Below are positions 28,692-38,210 of a stretch of 64,000 nt of DNA, in pieces (the first letter of the stretch is position 1; each line of letters starts with the position of its first letter). This DNA comes from Prochlorococcus sp. AG-418-M08 (GTDB lineage Bacteria; Cyanobacteriota; Cyanobacteriia; PCC-6307; Cyanobiaceae). The stretch is taken from positions 73,769-137,768 of the forward strand of contig QCMG01000003.1 in assembly GCA_003213955.1 (NCBI GenBank), written 5' to 3'. Below the pieces are notes generated by a model. It was not told the origin of the DNA, did no database searches, and saw only the letters and a program-made list of their open reading frames with translations. The translations under genes and the position numbers were made by a program.

Positions 28692-28807
28692 ACCCATGTC
28701 CCATTATTAGAACCAAAAGCAGTGAAAATAGCTACCGCAATGAAGAGATAAGGAGCTAATTTGAAAGATAATTTTTGTGCTTTATTATCAATTTTCGTAT
28801 TTGCCAT
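28688..28807 (-). CDS. Tiny membrane protein, 39 aa
   Basis: ATG at 28807 to TGA at 28688-28690. A polar N-terminus (MANTKIDNKAQKLSFK) precedes a single hydrophobic helix (LAPYLFIAVAIFTAFG) and a short SNNGTWV tail. Codon use is normal. It and the following 36-aa ORF form a pair convergent with murA. Not recognised; a possible thylakoid or inner-membrane accessory peptide. Confidence 0.5.
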   Translation of the reverse strand: MANTKIDNKAQKLSFKLAPYLFIAVAIFTAFGSNNGTWV

Positions 28808-29085
28808 AATATTTTGTTAATTACTAAGAAATATAACACAATATGACTATCTGTAAAGCTTAATTCTTAAATTTCTCTTAAAAAGCCTTTTAAAGATACA
28901 TAATTGTATCAGTACTGTTAAATATAATGAGATTTTTGTAAAATTGTCTATTGAATGTCTTTAATTTAAGATCTTTTTTATGTACTATTTGTATTCTCTC
29001 AGACTACTTTCCATAAAGTAAGGAAAGTAGTCAATGCATGAATTATGATTATAATGAAAAAAGTTCTTTATTCGTGAAAAGCCTT
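28808..29085. other. Noncoding stretch before tRNA-Leu
   Basis: No credible ORF. It is AT-rich and contains the strong inverted repeat at 29002-29032. It should hold the promoter of the tiny membrane-protein pair on one side and that of tRNA-Leu/argD on the other, but no convincing -10/-35 set can be assigned by eye. Confidence 0.6.
29002..29032. repeat. Perfect 11-bp inverted repeat upstream of tRNA-Leu
   Basis: GACTACTTTCC (29002-29012) and GGAAAGTAGTC (29022-29032) are exact complements around a 9-nt loop. No T run follows on either strand, so it is not a classic terminator. It ends 53 bp before the tRNA. Confidence 0.7.
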
Positions 29086-29167
29086 GGGAGCGTGGTGGAA
29101 TTGGTAGACGCACCGCACTCAAAATGCGGCACCTTCGGGTATGTCGGTTCAAGTCCGACCGCTCCCA
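29086..29167 (+). tRNA. trnL-CAA: tRNA-Leu (anticodon CAA)
   Basis: Acceptor GGGAGCG (29086-29092) pairs with CGCTCCC (29160-29166), discriminator A at 29167. The anticodon loop CTCAAAA sits between CGCA and TGCG arms, giving CAA. A variable arm (GGCACCTTCGGGTATGT area) and T-loop TTCAAGT are present, as in class II tRNAs. CCA is not encoded. argD starts 5 nt after its 3' end. Confidence 0.95.
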
Positions 29168-29172
29168 CTTTA

Positions 29173-30348
29173 ATGAATACTTATACTCGATTTGATATAT
29201 CTTTCAAAAAAGGTAAAGGTTGTTGGCTCTGGGATCAGAAAGGGAAAAAATATCTTGACGCAGTTTCTGGTATAGCAACATGCAGTCTTGGGCATAGCGA
29301 TAGAATTTTGAGAAAAAAATTATCTGCTCAGTTGAAAAAAGTTCAACACATATCTAATCTTTATAAAATTGAAGAGCAGGAAATATTAAGCAAATATCTG
29401 ACCAAACAAAGTTGCGCTGAAAGTGTTTTTTTCTGTAATAGTGGTGCCGAGGCAAATGAGTCAGCAATTAAATTAATAAAAAAGCATGGTAATACAGCTC
29501 ATGCAGGTAAAGAGTGTTTTATTCTTGCTGCCGAATCTAGCTTTCACGGCAGAACACTTGCAACTTTAAGTGCTACCGGCCAGCCCAAATACCAAAAAGG
29601 TTTTGAGCCAATGGTTAAAGGCTTTAAATTTTTCAAGTATAACGATATTGCTTCAGTAAAAAAATTATTTAAGGAATTTAAAAATAATGACCAAAAAGTT
29701 TCTGGAATTTTAATTGAGCCTATTCAAGGAGAAGGGGGTGTAATACCTGGAGAAAAAATATTTTTCAAAGAATTAAGAGAAATTTGTAATCAAAATAATT
29801 CTCTTTTAATTCTTGATGAAGTTCAGAGTGGAGTAGGAAGAACGGGCAAAATGTGGGGTTACGAGAATCTAGAAATCGAGCCTGATGGATTCACTTTAGC
29901 TAAAGGATTAGGCGGAGGACATGCAATTGGTGCTTTATTAGTTCAAAAAAAAGCCAACATTTTTTCCCCAGGAGATCACGCAAGTACTTTTGGCGGAAAC
30001 CCCTTTGCTTGTAGAGCTGCGTTAACTGTTTTAGAAGAAATTTCAAGACGAAAGATTCTTAATAACGTTTTTGAAAGAGGTAATCAATTAAAATGTGGTT
30101 TTACAAAAATTTCAGCAAAATTTCCTAATATTATTAATGGCACAAGAGGATTAGGATTAATACAAGGTCTTGTTATAAATGACACCTACACTGATGCAAA
30201 AACAATTACATTAAAAGCTTTTGATAAAGGTTTACTTCTAGTCCCTGCCGGAGGAAATGTGGTTAGGTTTGTTCCACCATTGATAATTTCGAGAAATGAA
30301 ATAAATATCCTTTTAAAGAAGTTAAATTTAATTTTTGAAGAGCTTTAA
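29173..30348 (+). CDS. argD: Acetylornithine aminotransferase
   Basis: PLP enzyme of arginine synthesis, 391 residues. The frame is open through the tRNA-Leu gene, so the true start is the ATG at 29173 just after it. Motifs include NSGAEANESAIKL, ESSFHGRTLATLSATG, ILDEVQSGVGRTG and the PLP lysine in FTLAKGLGGG. The C-terminal domain ends GGNVVRFVPPLIISRNEI. folC follows after 12 bp. Confidence 0.94.
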   Translation: MNTYTRFDISFKKGKGCWLWDQKGKKYLDAVSGIATCSLGHSDRILRKKLSAQLKKVQHISNLYKIEEQEILSKYLTKQSCAESVFFCNSGAEANESAIKLIKKHGNTAHAGKECFILAAESSFHGRTLATLSATGQPKYQKGFEPMVKGFKFFKYNDIASVKKLFKEFKNNDQKVSGILIEPIQGEGGVIPGEKIFFKELREICNQNNSLLILDEVQSGVGRTGKMWGYENLEIEPDGFTLAKGLGGGHAIGALLVQKKANIFSPGDHASTFGGNPFACRAALTVLEEISRRKILNNVFERGNQLKCGFTKISAKFPNIINGTRGLGLIQGLVINDTYTDAKTITLKAFDKGLLLVPAGGNVVRFVPPLIISRNEINILLKKLNLIFEEL

Positions 30349-30360
30349 ATTCGACAAATT

Positions 30361-31593
30361 TTGAAAAAAATAAATATTGAGAATTTTGATTTACTCTCCC
30401 CTAAATTCGAAAGGGAAAATATTCAATTAGGAATATCTAGAATAAAAAAAGCCCTTAAAAAACTAAATGATCCCTGCAAAAATATACCTGCGGTTCAAAT
30501 TGTTGGAACAAATGGTAAAGGTTCGATTACAGCTTTCATAGAAAACATTCTTTTTGAAGAGAAAATGAATATTGGTGTAACGACTTCACCTCACCTTTTG
30601 GATGTAAGTGAAAGGATAAGAGTGAATAAAGAAAATATTAATAATGAGGAATTTAAAAGGCTATTTAAAAAAATAGAAAATAATCTTTCAAACCATAAAT
30701 TATCTCCTTTTGAAAAAATTATTTGCTGTGCGCTAGAATTTTTTGATTCAAAAAAAGTAGATTTATTAATTCTTGAAGCTGGATTAGGAGGACGTCTAGA
30801 TGCAACTACGGCTCATGGTTTAAGACCAATTGTTGCTCTTGGTAATATCGGTTTAGATCATAAGGAATATCTTGGAGATTCAATTGAAAAAATTGCAAGA
30901 GAGAAAGTAGCTGTAATAGAAAAAAATGCTTTTGTTGTTACTAGTAATCAAAATATTAAAGTTGAAGAAATAATTAAAAAAAGAGCCAAAGAAGTAGGTG
31001 CGAAAATCATATGGAAAGAATCGTTATCTTGCAATTATAAACTTGGATTAAAAGGAAATTTTCAGAAACAAAATGCCGCTGTAGCTCTAGGAGTAATTGA
31101 AGCACTAAATAACTTAGGATTCACTGTTAAAGAATGTTCTATAAAAAAAGGACTGAAGAATACAAAATGGAAAGGTAGGCTTGAAATAATTAACTTTGCA
31201 AATAAAAAAATACTTGTAGATTCTGCTCATAATTACTCAGCGGCAAAGGCCCTAGCAGAGGAAAGGAAAACTTGGAAAAATAATCAGGAAGGGATTTATT
31301 GGATTTTAGGAGTCCAAAAACAAAAAGATATTGCATCAATGATAAAAGTTCTTATTAAAGAAAATGATCACATACTATTAGTTCCAGTTAATAATCAAGA
31401 AAGTTGGAGATTAAAAGACCTCTCTAGTATTAATAGCCTAAAAAATTTGAATATAACTGAGTTTGAAAAAGTTGATCTTGCTTTTAATTATCTATTGGAG
31501 CTTGAAAAATGGCCAAAATGTAATCCCGTCATAACTGGCTCAATATTTTTAGTGGCGGAGTTTATTAAATTTGCAAATAGTCGAGAATTTTAA
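30361..31593 (+). CDS. folC: Folylpolyglutamate synthase / dihydrofolate synthase
   Basis: Mur-ligase-family enzyme adding glutamate to dihydropteroate and folates, 410 residues. The ATP site is IVGTNGKGSITAF; also present are TSPHLLDVSERIRVN, ILEAGLGGRLDATTA, and GNIGLDHKEYLG. The start is TTG at 30361. It is likely cotranscribed with argD and overlaps the convergent FAD oxidoreductase stop by 4 bp. Confidence 0.94.
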   Translation: MKKINIENFDLLSPKFERENIQLGISRIKKALKKLNDPCKNIPAVQIVGTNGKGSITAFIENILFEEKMNIGVTTSPHLLDVSERIRVNKENINNEEFKRLFKKIENNLSNHKLSPFEKIICCALEFFDSKKVDLLILEAGLGGRLDATTAHGLRPIVALGNIGLDHKEYLGDSIEKIAREKVAVIEKNAFVVTSNQNIKVEEIIKKRAKEVGAKIIWKESLSCNYKLGLKGNFQKQNAAVALGVIEALNNLGFTVKECSIKKGLKNTKWKGRLEIINFANKKILVDSAHNYSAAKALAEERKTWKNNQEGIYWILGVQKQKDIASMIKVLIKENDHILLVPVNNQESWRLKDLSSINSLKNLNITEFEKVDLAFNYLLELEKWPKCNPVITGSIFLVAEFIKFANSREF

Positions 31594-32945
31594 ATGTTAA
31601 ACTCATCCTTTATTTCCCACCCTTCCAATTTACCAGGATTTAATAGCCCTTTAGGATCAAATTTTAATTTTGCTTTCACTTGATCAGAGTCAATAACTCC
31701 CAAGCCACCTCCTTCAACAGTTAATACATGTGGATTAAAAATAATTGCTCCAAGTTTTTTACAATTTTCAATTATTTGGTTTAACTGATCTGAACCATGC
31801 CATTTTATGACCGGCAAAGCAGCTAATCTAGGAACTCCTTGTTGAGCTACTGCTTCAATATGCCATAAAATATTCTTACCCCATTTTTCTCTCAAAAGAT
31901 TAATTAATTCGAATTCCTTATTTAAAGGTAAAAGCATCTGTAAATATGTCCAATTTTTATCTTTAGCTCTCATATGAAGGGTTGTATGATTCCAAACAAC
32001 TTCAGAAATTCCATTTTTTAATTTATCTTCTTCTCCAAGTAGAAAAGAATCAACTTCATATTTTTTACAAATTAATTCAATAGTTTTTATCCCCCCTAGC
32101 GTTGATTGAAACAAAATTTTGTGACTTTTTGATTTACTTTTGAACCAGATAGGCATTTGATCTACAATTTCCTTCTCAAGAATTGCACCAAGTTTTAAAT
32201 CAATTGCTGCATTAGTACATATTTTTAATATTTCGATTGTCTTATTTAATTCTTCACAATCAATTACTATTGAGTACCATTTACGTTTGATATCAGTCGA
32301 AATTAATAATGAAGTAATAATTCCATTAGTTCCATAGGCATGATTTAAAGGTTCTGCTTCTCGAGCATCAAATCTTAGTAATTTAGGCTCTTCATTCATC
32401 GTTATAGCTTCTAGACCTATTAGATTCCCTGGATCTCTTAAAAATCCCCATCTAATTGATCCAATACCTCCAGATCCTCCTGCAATAAAACCTCCTATAG
32501 TTGCAGTTTTCCATGTACTTGGTAGTAACCTTAATTCTCTTCCATATTTTTCTAGTTCTTTATTTAAATCTCCCATTAAGCACCCAGATTGTACCTTGAC
32601 GAAACCTGTCTCTGGATAAAATTCTTCTATCTTATTTAAACAATTCATTTGCATAACAACTCCTTTACACAAAGGTACAGCTTGTCCATAATTACCTGTA
32701 CCTGAACCTCTCAAAGTAAGTGGAGTATTAAATTTCCAGCAAATTTCTGCTACTTTCTTTACCGCTTTTTGATCAATAGGTCGTACTACATAATCAGCGA
32801 TACATCCATCTAGTCTCTCTTCAAGAATTGGAGAATAATTATAAAAATCTTTTGAAAGCCTTTTTACATCAGACGTCCTTTCAACAATTTCTAAATTATC
32901 AACTTTCTTTAATTTTCCTATTAATTCTGAATTTCTTAATGACAT
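31590..32945 (-). CDS. FAD-binding oxidoreductase (GlcD/D-lactate dehydrogenase-like)
   Basis: 451 residues. The FAD-binding PCMH/VAO domain shows PLTLRGSGTGNYGQAVPL and TIGGFIAGGSGGIGSIRWG, with FVKVQSGCLMGDLNKELEK before it. The C-terminal part is the cap region ending GLLNPGKLEGW, typical of GlcD-type 2-hydroxyacid dehydrogenases. The substrate is not evident. It is 42 bp downstream of the amidohydrolase on the same strand, so the two may be one operon. Confidence 0.85.
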   Translation of the reverse strand: MSLRNSELIGKLKKVDNLEIVERTSDVKRLSKDFYNYSPILEERLDGCIADYVVRPIDQKAVKKVAEICWKFNTPLTLRGSGTGNYGQAVPLCKGVVMQMNCLNKIEEFYPETGFVKVQSGCLMGDLNKELEKYGRELRLLPSTWKTATIGGFIAGGSGGIGSIRWGFLRDPGNLIGLEAITMNEEPKLLRFDAREAEPLNHAYGTNGIITSLLISTDIKRKWYSIVIDCEELNKTIEILKICTNAAIDLKLGAILEKEIVDQMPIWFKSKSKSHKILFQSTLGGIKTIELICKKYEVDSFLLGEEDKLKNGISEVVWNHTTLHMRAKDKNWTYLQMLLPLNKEFELINLLREKWGKNILWHIEAVAQQGVPRLAALPVIKWHGSDQLNQIIENCKKLGAIIFNPHVLTVEGGGLGVIDSDQVKAKLKFDPKGLLNPGKLEGWEIKDEFNI

Positions 32946-32987
32946 TAATAAAAAATTTTTTTCTGTATTTAAATATAAAATAGTTGA

Positions 32988-34223
32988 TTAACTATACAAT
33001 TCGCCGTTTATAAGTACTTCTCTTTTTAGATTACTTGAAAAAATATCAGCCCACTTTTCAGCATCAACAAGCACAAAATCTGCAGGACATCCTCTTTTAA
33101 TTAGCCCGTCCCAATTTAAATTTAATAATCTACTTGGGGCTAATAAGAAAGAAGATAAAGTCAATCTATCTCTTGGGCTTAATTGAAGCATAGGAATAGC
33201 AAGGGTCATCAAGTAAAAAGGATCATAATTACCAAATGGGTACCAAGGATCTTGAACATTATCACTCCCTATAGAAACATCAACTAATGAGTTTTGTAGT
33301 TGCTTGATTGGTGCTACAGGTCTATTTAAAGATAATCTTTCATCTTTACGATTGAGCAACCAGAAATTTGTAAGAGGCAATGCAACTACTTTTATATTTT
33401 TCTCAGCAATTTTCTTTCCGAGTTTAAGTATCTCATAATCATTTAAAGATAAAATGCTACTTAAATGGCTACATGTTATTGGAACTTTGATGTTTAATCT
33501 ATCAATAGTTTCTAATAAGACTTTAATACCAGCTCCTGGCTCAATAGATGATTCATCTATGTGTAGATCAATCTCTAATTTATATTTTTCTGCAAGTAAA
33601 AGGGTTTTAGATAGCAAGTGTTTTACTCTGGATTTATTAATAAATGGGGGAACAAGAACTCCTCCTAAAATAACGTTTTCCTTAGAAAACCTTTTTGCAA
33701 ATTCCTCTCCATTGGGAGTACTCCAAAATTCTAATTGAGCTAAAGCTACAAATTGCAATTTCAAATTAGAGGAATATTTTTTTTGAAGCTTAAAAAGCTC
33801 ACTCCAAATATTATTATCCTGAGTTTCGTATGTATCAATATGACTTCTAATGGCTCTATATCCATTTTTAAGAGCAAGGATTAGTGATTTTTCAGCTCTA
33901 TTTAAAACTTTATTCGTAGTTCTAGTTTTATGTTCTTTTAAATTTACTGATAATGCTTCTTGATAGTTTGATTTAAAATTAGGGAACTCTTCAAAAGTAA
34001 AAGACTTATCAAAATGTGAATGAGTTTCAACAAATCTTGGAAAAAGAATTTTTTTTGGTTTTTTATTATCAATATTAGTTGGCTTTAGTTCAGAGACTAT
34101 TCCTTTTTCCCATGCAATATAAATTGAAGCTAGATTCTCGTCATCTACCTTTAGGCTATAAAAATTTTCTACTTCACAAAGGCTTCTCGGAATAAGAACC
34201 TCAAGCTTTCCAGAATTGCTCAA
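32988..34223 (-). CDS. Amidohydrolase, cytosine-deaminase-like
   Basis: 411 residues of the metal-dependent amidohydrolase superfamily. Metal ligands fit ETHSHFDKSF, LHIDESSIEP, TCSHLSS and GSDNVQDPWYPFG, the last close to the cytosine deaminase signature. The substrate could be cytosine, a related pyrimidine or an N-acyl compound. TTG start at 34223 (SNSGKLEV follows). It lies upstream of the FAD oxidoreductase; a joint pathway is conceivable but unproven. Confidence 0.82.
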   Translation of the reverse strand: MSNSGKLEVLIPRSLCEVENFYSLKVDDENLASIYIAWEKGIVSELKPTNIDNKKPKKILFPRFVETHSHFDKSFTFEEFPNFKSNYQEALSVNLKEHKTRTTNKVLNRAEKSLILALKNGYRAIRSHIDTYETQDNNIWSELFKLQKKYSSNLKLQFVALAQLEFWSTPNGEEFAKRFSKENVILGGVLVPPFINKSRVKHLLSKTLLLAEKYKLEIDLHIDESSIEPGAGIKVLLETIDRLNIKVPITCSHLSSILSLNDYEILKLGKKIAEKNIKVVALPLTNFWLLNRKDERLSLNRPVAPIKQLQNSLVDVSIGSDNVQDPWYPFGNYDPFYLMTLAIPMLQLSPRDRLTLSSFLLAPSRLLNLNWDGLIKRGCPADFVLVDAEKWADIFSSNLKREVLINGELYS

Positions 34224-34355
34224 TTTTTTTTTGCTTATATTTTATTTTAAAACATGAATATAATTTTAATTAATAAGAAAATAATTCAAAATCTTCTTAA
34301 AAATACAAATTAGCATGAATTCTTCACTTGAGTTGTTAAATTTATGTATGTAAGG

Positions 34356-34427
34356 CGGGCGTCGCCAAGTGGTTAAGGCAGCGGCTTGTGGCGCCGCTAT
34401 TCGGGGGTTCGAATCCCCTCGCTCGCC
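34356..34427 (+). tRNA. trnH-GTG: tRNA-His (anticodon GTG)
   Basis: Acceptor GCGGGCG (34356-34362) pairs with CGCTCGC (34420-34426) with one G-T wobble. A G at 34355 faces C34427, fitting the extra G-1 of tRNA-His. The anticodon loop TTGTGGC between GCGGC and GCCGC gives GTG, and the T-loop is TTCGAAT. CCA is not encoded. Confidence 0.95.
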
Positions 34428-34500
34428 CTCAAAAAATTTGGCCCCAAAATTATTTAAATTGTAATTTTGAATTAACTTATCCCTTGAAACTTTTAACCAA

Positions 34501-35898
34501 GTGCTAGCAAGATCAATACTAGAAGAAAAAAGCTCAAATAGAAAATCCTCTATTGGTAGTTATTGGATAACAACTTTTGGTTGTCAAATGAATAAGGCTG
34601 ATTCCGAAAGAATGGCTGGCACTCTTGAGAAAATGGGATATTCAAGAGCTTTAGATGAATTTAAAGCAGATTTAGTCTTGTACAATACTTGTACAATAAG
34701 AGATAGCGCACAGCAAAAGGTTTACAGTTTTTTAGGTAAGCAAGTCAAAAGAAAGCATGAATTTCCAAAATTAAAACTTGTTGTAGCAGGTTGTCTAGCT
34801 CAACAAGAGGGTGAATCTCTTTTAAGAAGAGTTCCAGAGATTGATTTAATAATGGGTCCTCAACATGTTAATAATCTTGAAAATCTTTTAGGGAGGGTTG
34901 ATTCAGGCAATCAAGTTGTCGCTACTGAAGAAACTTTTATATCTGAAGATATAACTAATGCGCGAAGAGATAGTTCTATTTGTGGTTGGGTTAATATTAT
35001 TTATGGATGCAATGAAAGATGCTCTTATTGTGTAGTCCCATCTGTCAGAGGGAAAGAACAATCAAGATATCCTGATGCAATTAAAAATGAAATAATAAAT
35101 TTAGCTCGTGATAATTTTAAAGAAGTAACTCTTCTTGGTCAGAATATTGATGCCTACGGTAGAGACCTACCTGGGACGAAGAAAGATGGGAGTAATGCAT
35201 ATACCTTAACTGATCTTCTTTATTTTATTCATGATGTTGAGGGGATTAGAAGAATAAGATTTGCTACTAGCCATCCAAGATATTTTTCTAAAAGGCTTAT
35301 TCAAGCATGTTACGAATTAGATAAGGTCTGCGAACATTTTCATATCCCATTTCAAAGTGGAAATGATGAGATCCTGAGATTAATGGCGAGAGGTTATACA
35401 GTTGATAAATATAAAAAAATAATTGAAAACATAAGATTATTAATGCCAAATGCTTCAATAACCGCAGATGCAATAGTTGCTTTTCCTGGAGAAACAGAAA
35501 AACAATATCAAGATACCTTAAAACTAATAAATGAAATTGGTTTTGATCAAGTAATGACCGCAGCTTATTCTCCAAGGCCTAATACACCTGCAGCAAAATG
35601 GGATAATCAAATTCCTGAAGAAGTTAAAAAAGTTAGATTAAAAGAAATCAACGAACTTATTGATAAAATCTCTAGACAAAGAAATCAAAGATACTTGAAT
35701 AATATTGAAAGTATTTTAATAGAAGGTTTTAATCCAAAAAACACCTCACAAATTATGGGTAGGACAAGAACAAATAGACTTACTTTTTTAGAGATCCCAA
35801 AAAATAATAAATTTAATTATTCATTAGGTGATGAACTAAATGTCAAAATAACAGAAGCTAGATCTTTTTCTTTAAGCGGCCAAATAATTAATGAGTAA
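34501..35898 (+). CDS. miaB: tRNA-2-methylthio-N6-dimethylallyladenosine synthase MiaB
   Basis: Radical SAM methylthiotransferase acting on i6A37 of tRNA, 465 residues with a GTG start. The N-terminal MTTase domain has [14 protein letters not shown] and the cluster Cys in [10 protein letters not shown] and VVAGCLAQQ; the radical SAM motif is [16 protein letters not shown]; a TRAM domain is at the C-terminus ([17 protein letters not shown]). It follows tRNA-His by 73 bp; ddl follows after 9 bp. Confidence 0.96.
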   Translation: MLARSILEEKSSNRKSSIGSYWITTFGCQMNKADSERMAGTLEKMGYSRALDEFKADLVLYNTCTIRDSAQQKVYSFLGKQVKRKHEFPKLKLVVAGCLAQQEGESLLRRVPEIDLIMGPQHVNNLENLLGRVDSGNQVVATEETFISEDITNARRDSSICGWVNIIYGCNERCSYCVVPSVRGKEQSRYPDAIKNEIINLARDNFKEVTLLGQNIDAYGRDLPGTKKDGSNAYTLTDLLYFIHDVEGIRRIRFATSHPRYFSKRLIQACYELDKVCEHFHIPFQSGNDEILRLMARGYTVDKYKKIIENIRLLMPNASITADAIVAFPGETEKQYQDTLKLINEIGFDQVMTAAYSPRPNTPAAKWDNQIPEEVKKVRLKEINELIDKISRQRNQRYLNNIESILIEGFNPKNTSQIMGRTRTNRLTFLEIPKNNKFNYSLGDELNVKITEARSFSLSGQIINE

Positions 35899-35907
35899 TT
35901 TTTCTAA

Positions 35908-36975
35908 ATGGTAGAAAAAGAAAAAAAATGTATTGGAATAATTTTTGGGGGTAATTCAAATGAACATTATGTATCAATATCTTCAGCAAAAACAGTTTAT
36001 AAAGCCCTAATTTCTAAAGCAAACAATGAAAGATTCAGAGTCCAGGCTTTTTACATTAATAAGCATGGAGTGTGGTTTGATAATGATCAATCTCTTGAAA
36101 TATTAGAAGAAAATAATGGAAATGATTTAACTAATAATTATCAAATATTACAAAAAGGGAGAATAAACTTTCTAAACAATATTGAATTCCAAAGTATTGA
36201 TATATGGTTCCCCTTATTGCATGGTTTAAACGGAGAAGATGGTGCTATTCATGGATTATTGAAATTTACACAGAAACCTTTGGTTGGGGGTGGGATTTTA
36301 GGGTCTGCTCTTGGAATGGATAAAATATTGATGAAAAAAATCTTCTCACATCTAGCAATTCCACAAGTAAATTACTTAGCTATACAAAATTATGATCTAA
36401 GTAATAACAATATTAAAAATAGTTTATCTATTGAAATTATTGAAAAATTAAATTTACCAGTTTTTGTAAAACCTGCTAATTCAGGTTCTTCACTGGGAAT
36501 TTCTAAAGCCAAAAATAAATCAGAAATAATTAAAGCTTTACAAAAGGCTTGGGCAGTAGACTCAAGAATTGTTATCGAGGAAGGTTTAGATGTAAGAGAA
36601 CTTGAATGCGGAATAATCGGTAATTTAAAACTTTCAACATCTGAAATTGGAGAAGTCTCCTATGAGACAGATTGGTACGATTATGATACAAAATATTTAA
36701 TGGATAACAATATAAAAATTCCGGCTGATATTGATTCTAAAATATCTGAACAAATTAAAGATATCGCTATTAGAAGTTGTAGAGCATTAAATATTTATGG
36801 TTTTGCAAGGGTAGATTTCTTTTTAGAAAAGATTTCAAATAAAATCTTTTTGAATGAAATAAATACAATCCCTGGTTTTACAAGTAAAAGCATGTTTCCC
36901 ATGCTTTGGAAAGCTTCAGGTTTAAATATTGATCAACTTGTGGCTAAACTAGTTGATATATCCCTAGATTCATAG
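35908..36975 (+). CDS. ddl: D-alanine-D-alanine ligase
   Basis: ATP-grasp enzyme of 355 residues supplying the peptidoglycan dipeptide. It has GIIFGGNSNEHYVSISSA at the N-terminus, the LPVFVKPANSGSSLGISK ATP lysine loop, the YDTKYL omega loop and FLNEINTIPGFTSKSMFP metal/substrate site. It begins a ddl, unknown, ftsQ, ftsZ order that mirrors a reduced division and cell wall cluster. Confidence 0.96.
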   Translation: MVEKEKKCIGIIFGGNSNEHYVSISSAKTVYKALISKANNERFRVQAFYINKHGVWFDNDQSLEILEENNGNDLTNNYQILQKGRINFLNNIEFQSIDIWFPLLHGLNGEDGAIHGLLKFTQKPLVGGGILGSALGMDKILMKKIFSHLAIPQVNYLAIQNYDLSNNNIKNSLSIEIIEKLNLPVFVKPANSGSSLGISKAKNKSEIIKALQKAWAVDSRIVIEEGLDVRELECGIIGNLKLSTSEIGEVSYETDWYDYDTKYLMDNNIKIPADIDSKISEQIKDIAIRSCRALNIYGFARVDFFLEKISNKIFLNEINTIPGFTSKSMFPMLWKASGLNIDQLVAKLVDISLDS

Positions 36976-36986
36976 ATTAAAGTCAA

Positions 36987-37397
36987 ATGCTGCATGGACT
37001 ACTTTGGTTACCATTACTTTTAATCTTCATTCTATTAACTGCTCTAGGTTGGCTAGAAAGAAGAAGGCAGAATCTATTTAGAAATTGGGCTAATGGTTCT
37101 GAGATTTGTAAGTTAGATAGTTCTGGTGGGGCCTTTTTAAAAGATGGTGAATTAAAATGGAGTGCATTTGAAGCTGGAATATTTGAAGAGAAAGATAGCT
37201 TCACAATAAAAAAACTTGAATTAGTAGAATTATTGGCTCTTACTTCAGGAGAAGCTCCTTTAACAGATGAATCTCAAGGCAAGTGCAGGCTAAGACTTGT
37301 TGGGGATGGTAAAGAGATGGATGTCCCATTTTCTGATGCAGAAAAAGCTAGGGAATGGATGGATCAATTGATGGAAAAAGCTAGATGTGATTTATAA
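36987..37397 (+). CDS. Conserved membrane-anchored protein, 136 aa, between ddl and ftsQ
   Basis: An N-terminal hydrophobic helix (LLWLPLLLIFILLTALGWL, residues 5-23) is followed by a Arg-rich turn (ERRRQNLFRNW) and a soluble domain with a run of acidic residues ending in a KAREWMDQLMEKAR helix. Its gene overlaps ftsQ by 11 bp, so translation is coupled. The family is cyanobacterial, to my knowledge; a role in division or envelope is inferred only from position. Confidence 0.75.
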   Translation: MLHGLLWLPLLLIFILLTALGWLERRRQNLFRNWANGSEICKLDSSGGAFLKDGELKWSAFEAGIFEEKDSFTIKKLELVELLALTSGEAPLTDESQGKCRLRLVGDGKEMDVPFSDAEKAREWMDQLMEKARCDL

Positions 37398-38115
37398 AGG
37401 ATCAACAAAAAATACAACAAGAAGTTATTTACTAATAATATGTTTATTTTTAACAACTTTTTTAACCTCTAAAACTTTTAAAAAAGTTAATTTGCAGGAC
37501 ATTTCAATTAATGGCAGCGAATTATTTTCTATTGACGAAATAGTAGAAAACTCATCTCTCAATCTGCCTACCCCTTTAATATTGGTCAAAACCAAATTCA
37601 TAGAAAAAGAATTAAAAAAAAATTTTTCTCTTGAGAATGTCTCAGTTTATAGACAAATATTTCCTTTTGGTTTGAAAATCTTAATTAACACTAGAACACC
37701 AATTGCATACGGGGAAAGGATTATCAAAGGAGAAAAAATAAATGGTTTTATCGATGAAGATGGTTTTTTTATAAATCCGAAATATACAGAAAAAGAAAAT
37801 TTAAAAAATTTATCAAGTACAGTTTTTGGATGGGAAGAGAATTTTAAAGGGTTATTATCAAAAATTTTGAAATCCCAAAAAAATAATGATGTTGAATTCG
37901 TTACCATAAAATTCTCACCTAATGGTTTTTTAACAGTAGAAGAAAAAGGTTTAAATACAATATTTTTAGGATTTAATTCAACAATTATCGAAACTCAATT
38001 ACAAATAATTAGTGATTTAAAAAATCAATTAACAGGGGAACCCATATTAGAGAAAATAGATAATATCGACTTAACTGATCCAAGCAATCCAAAAATTAAA
38101 GTGTTCAAACCCTAA
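37387..38115 (+). CDS. ftsQ: Cell division protein FtsQ/DivIB
   Basis: 242 residues: one N-terminal transmembrane helix (LLIICLFLTTFLTSKTF), then a POTRA domain (about 32-100) and the FtsQ beta domain with PFGLKILINTRTPIAYGE and NGFIDEDGFF. Bitopic division protein that recruits septal synthases. Start GTG at 37387, inside the previous gene. 177 bp separate it from ftsZ. Confidence 0.88.
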   Translation: MIYKGSTKNTTRSYLLIICLFLTTFLTSKTFKKVNLQDISINGSELFSIDEIVENSSLNLPTPLILVKTKFIEKELKKNFSLENVSVYRQIFPFGLKILINTRTPIAYGERIIKGEKINGFIDEDGFFINPKYTEKENLKNLSSTVFGWEENFKGLLSKILKSQKNNDVEFVTIKFSPNGFLTVEEKGLNTIFLGFNSTIIETQLQIISDLKNQLTGEPILEKIDNIDLTDPSNPKIKVFKP

Positions 38116-38210
38116 TAATTGGAAACAAATTTCATAAAAGTTTTTTTGATTATTACAGTATTCGTAGGTGTTTTGCCTGTTAAGTTAACTTTTTAACAAG
38201 TTAAAATTTA

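Noticed and set aside
29086-29167. tRNA-Leu as an integration site
   Set aside because: No integrase, no direct repeat of the tRNA end nearby, and core genes continue on both sides.
29038-29172. argD reading frame extended through the tRNA-Leu gene
   Set aside because: The frame is open by chance across the tRNA; the argD family N-terminus begins at the ATG at 29173.
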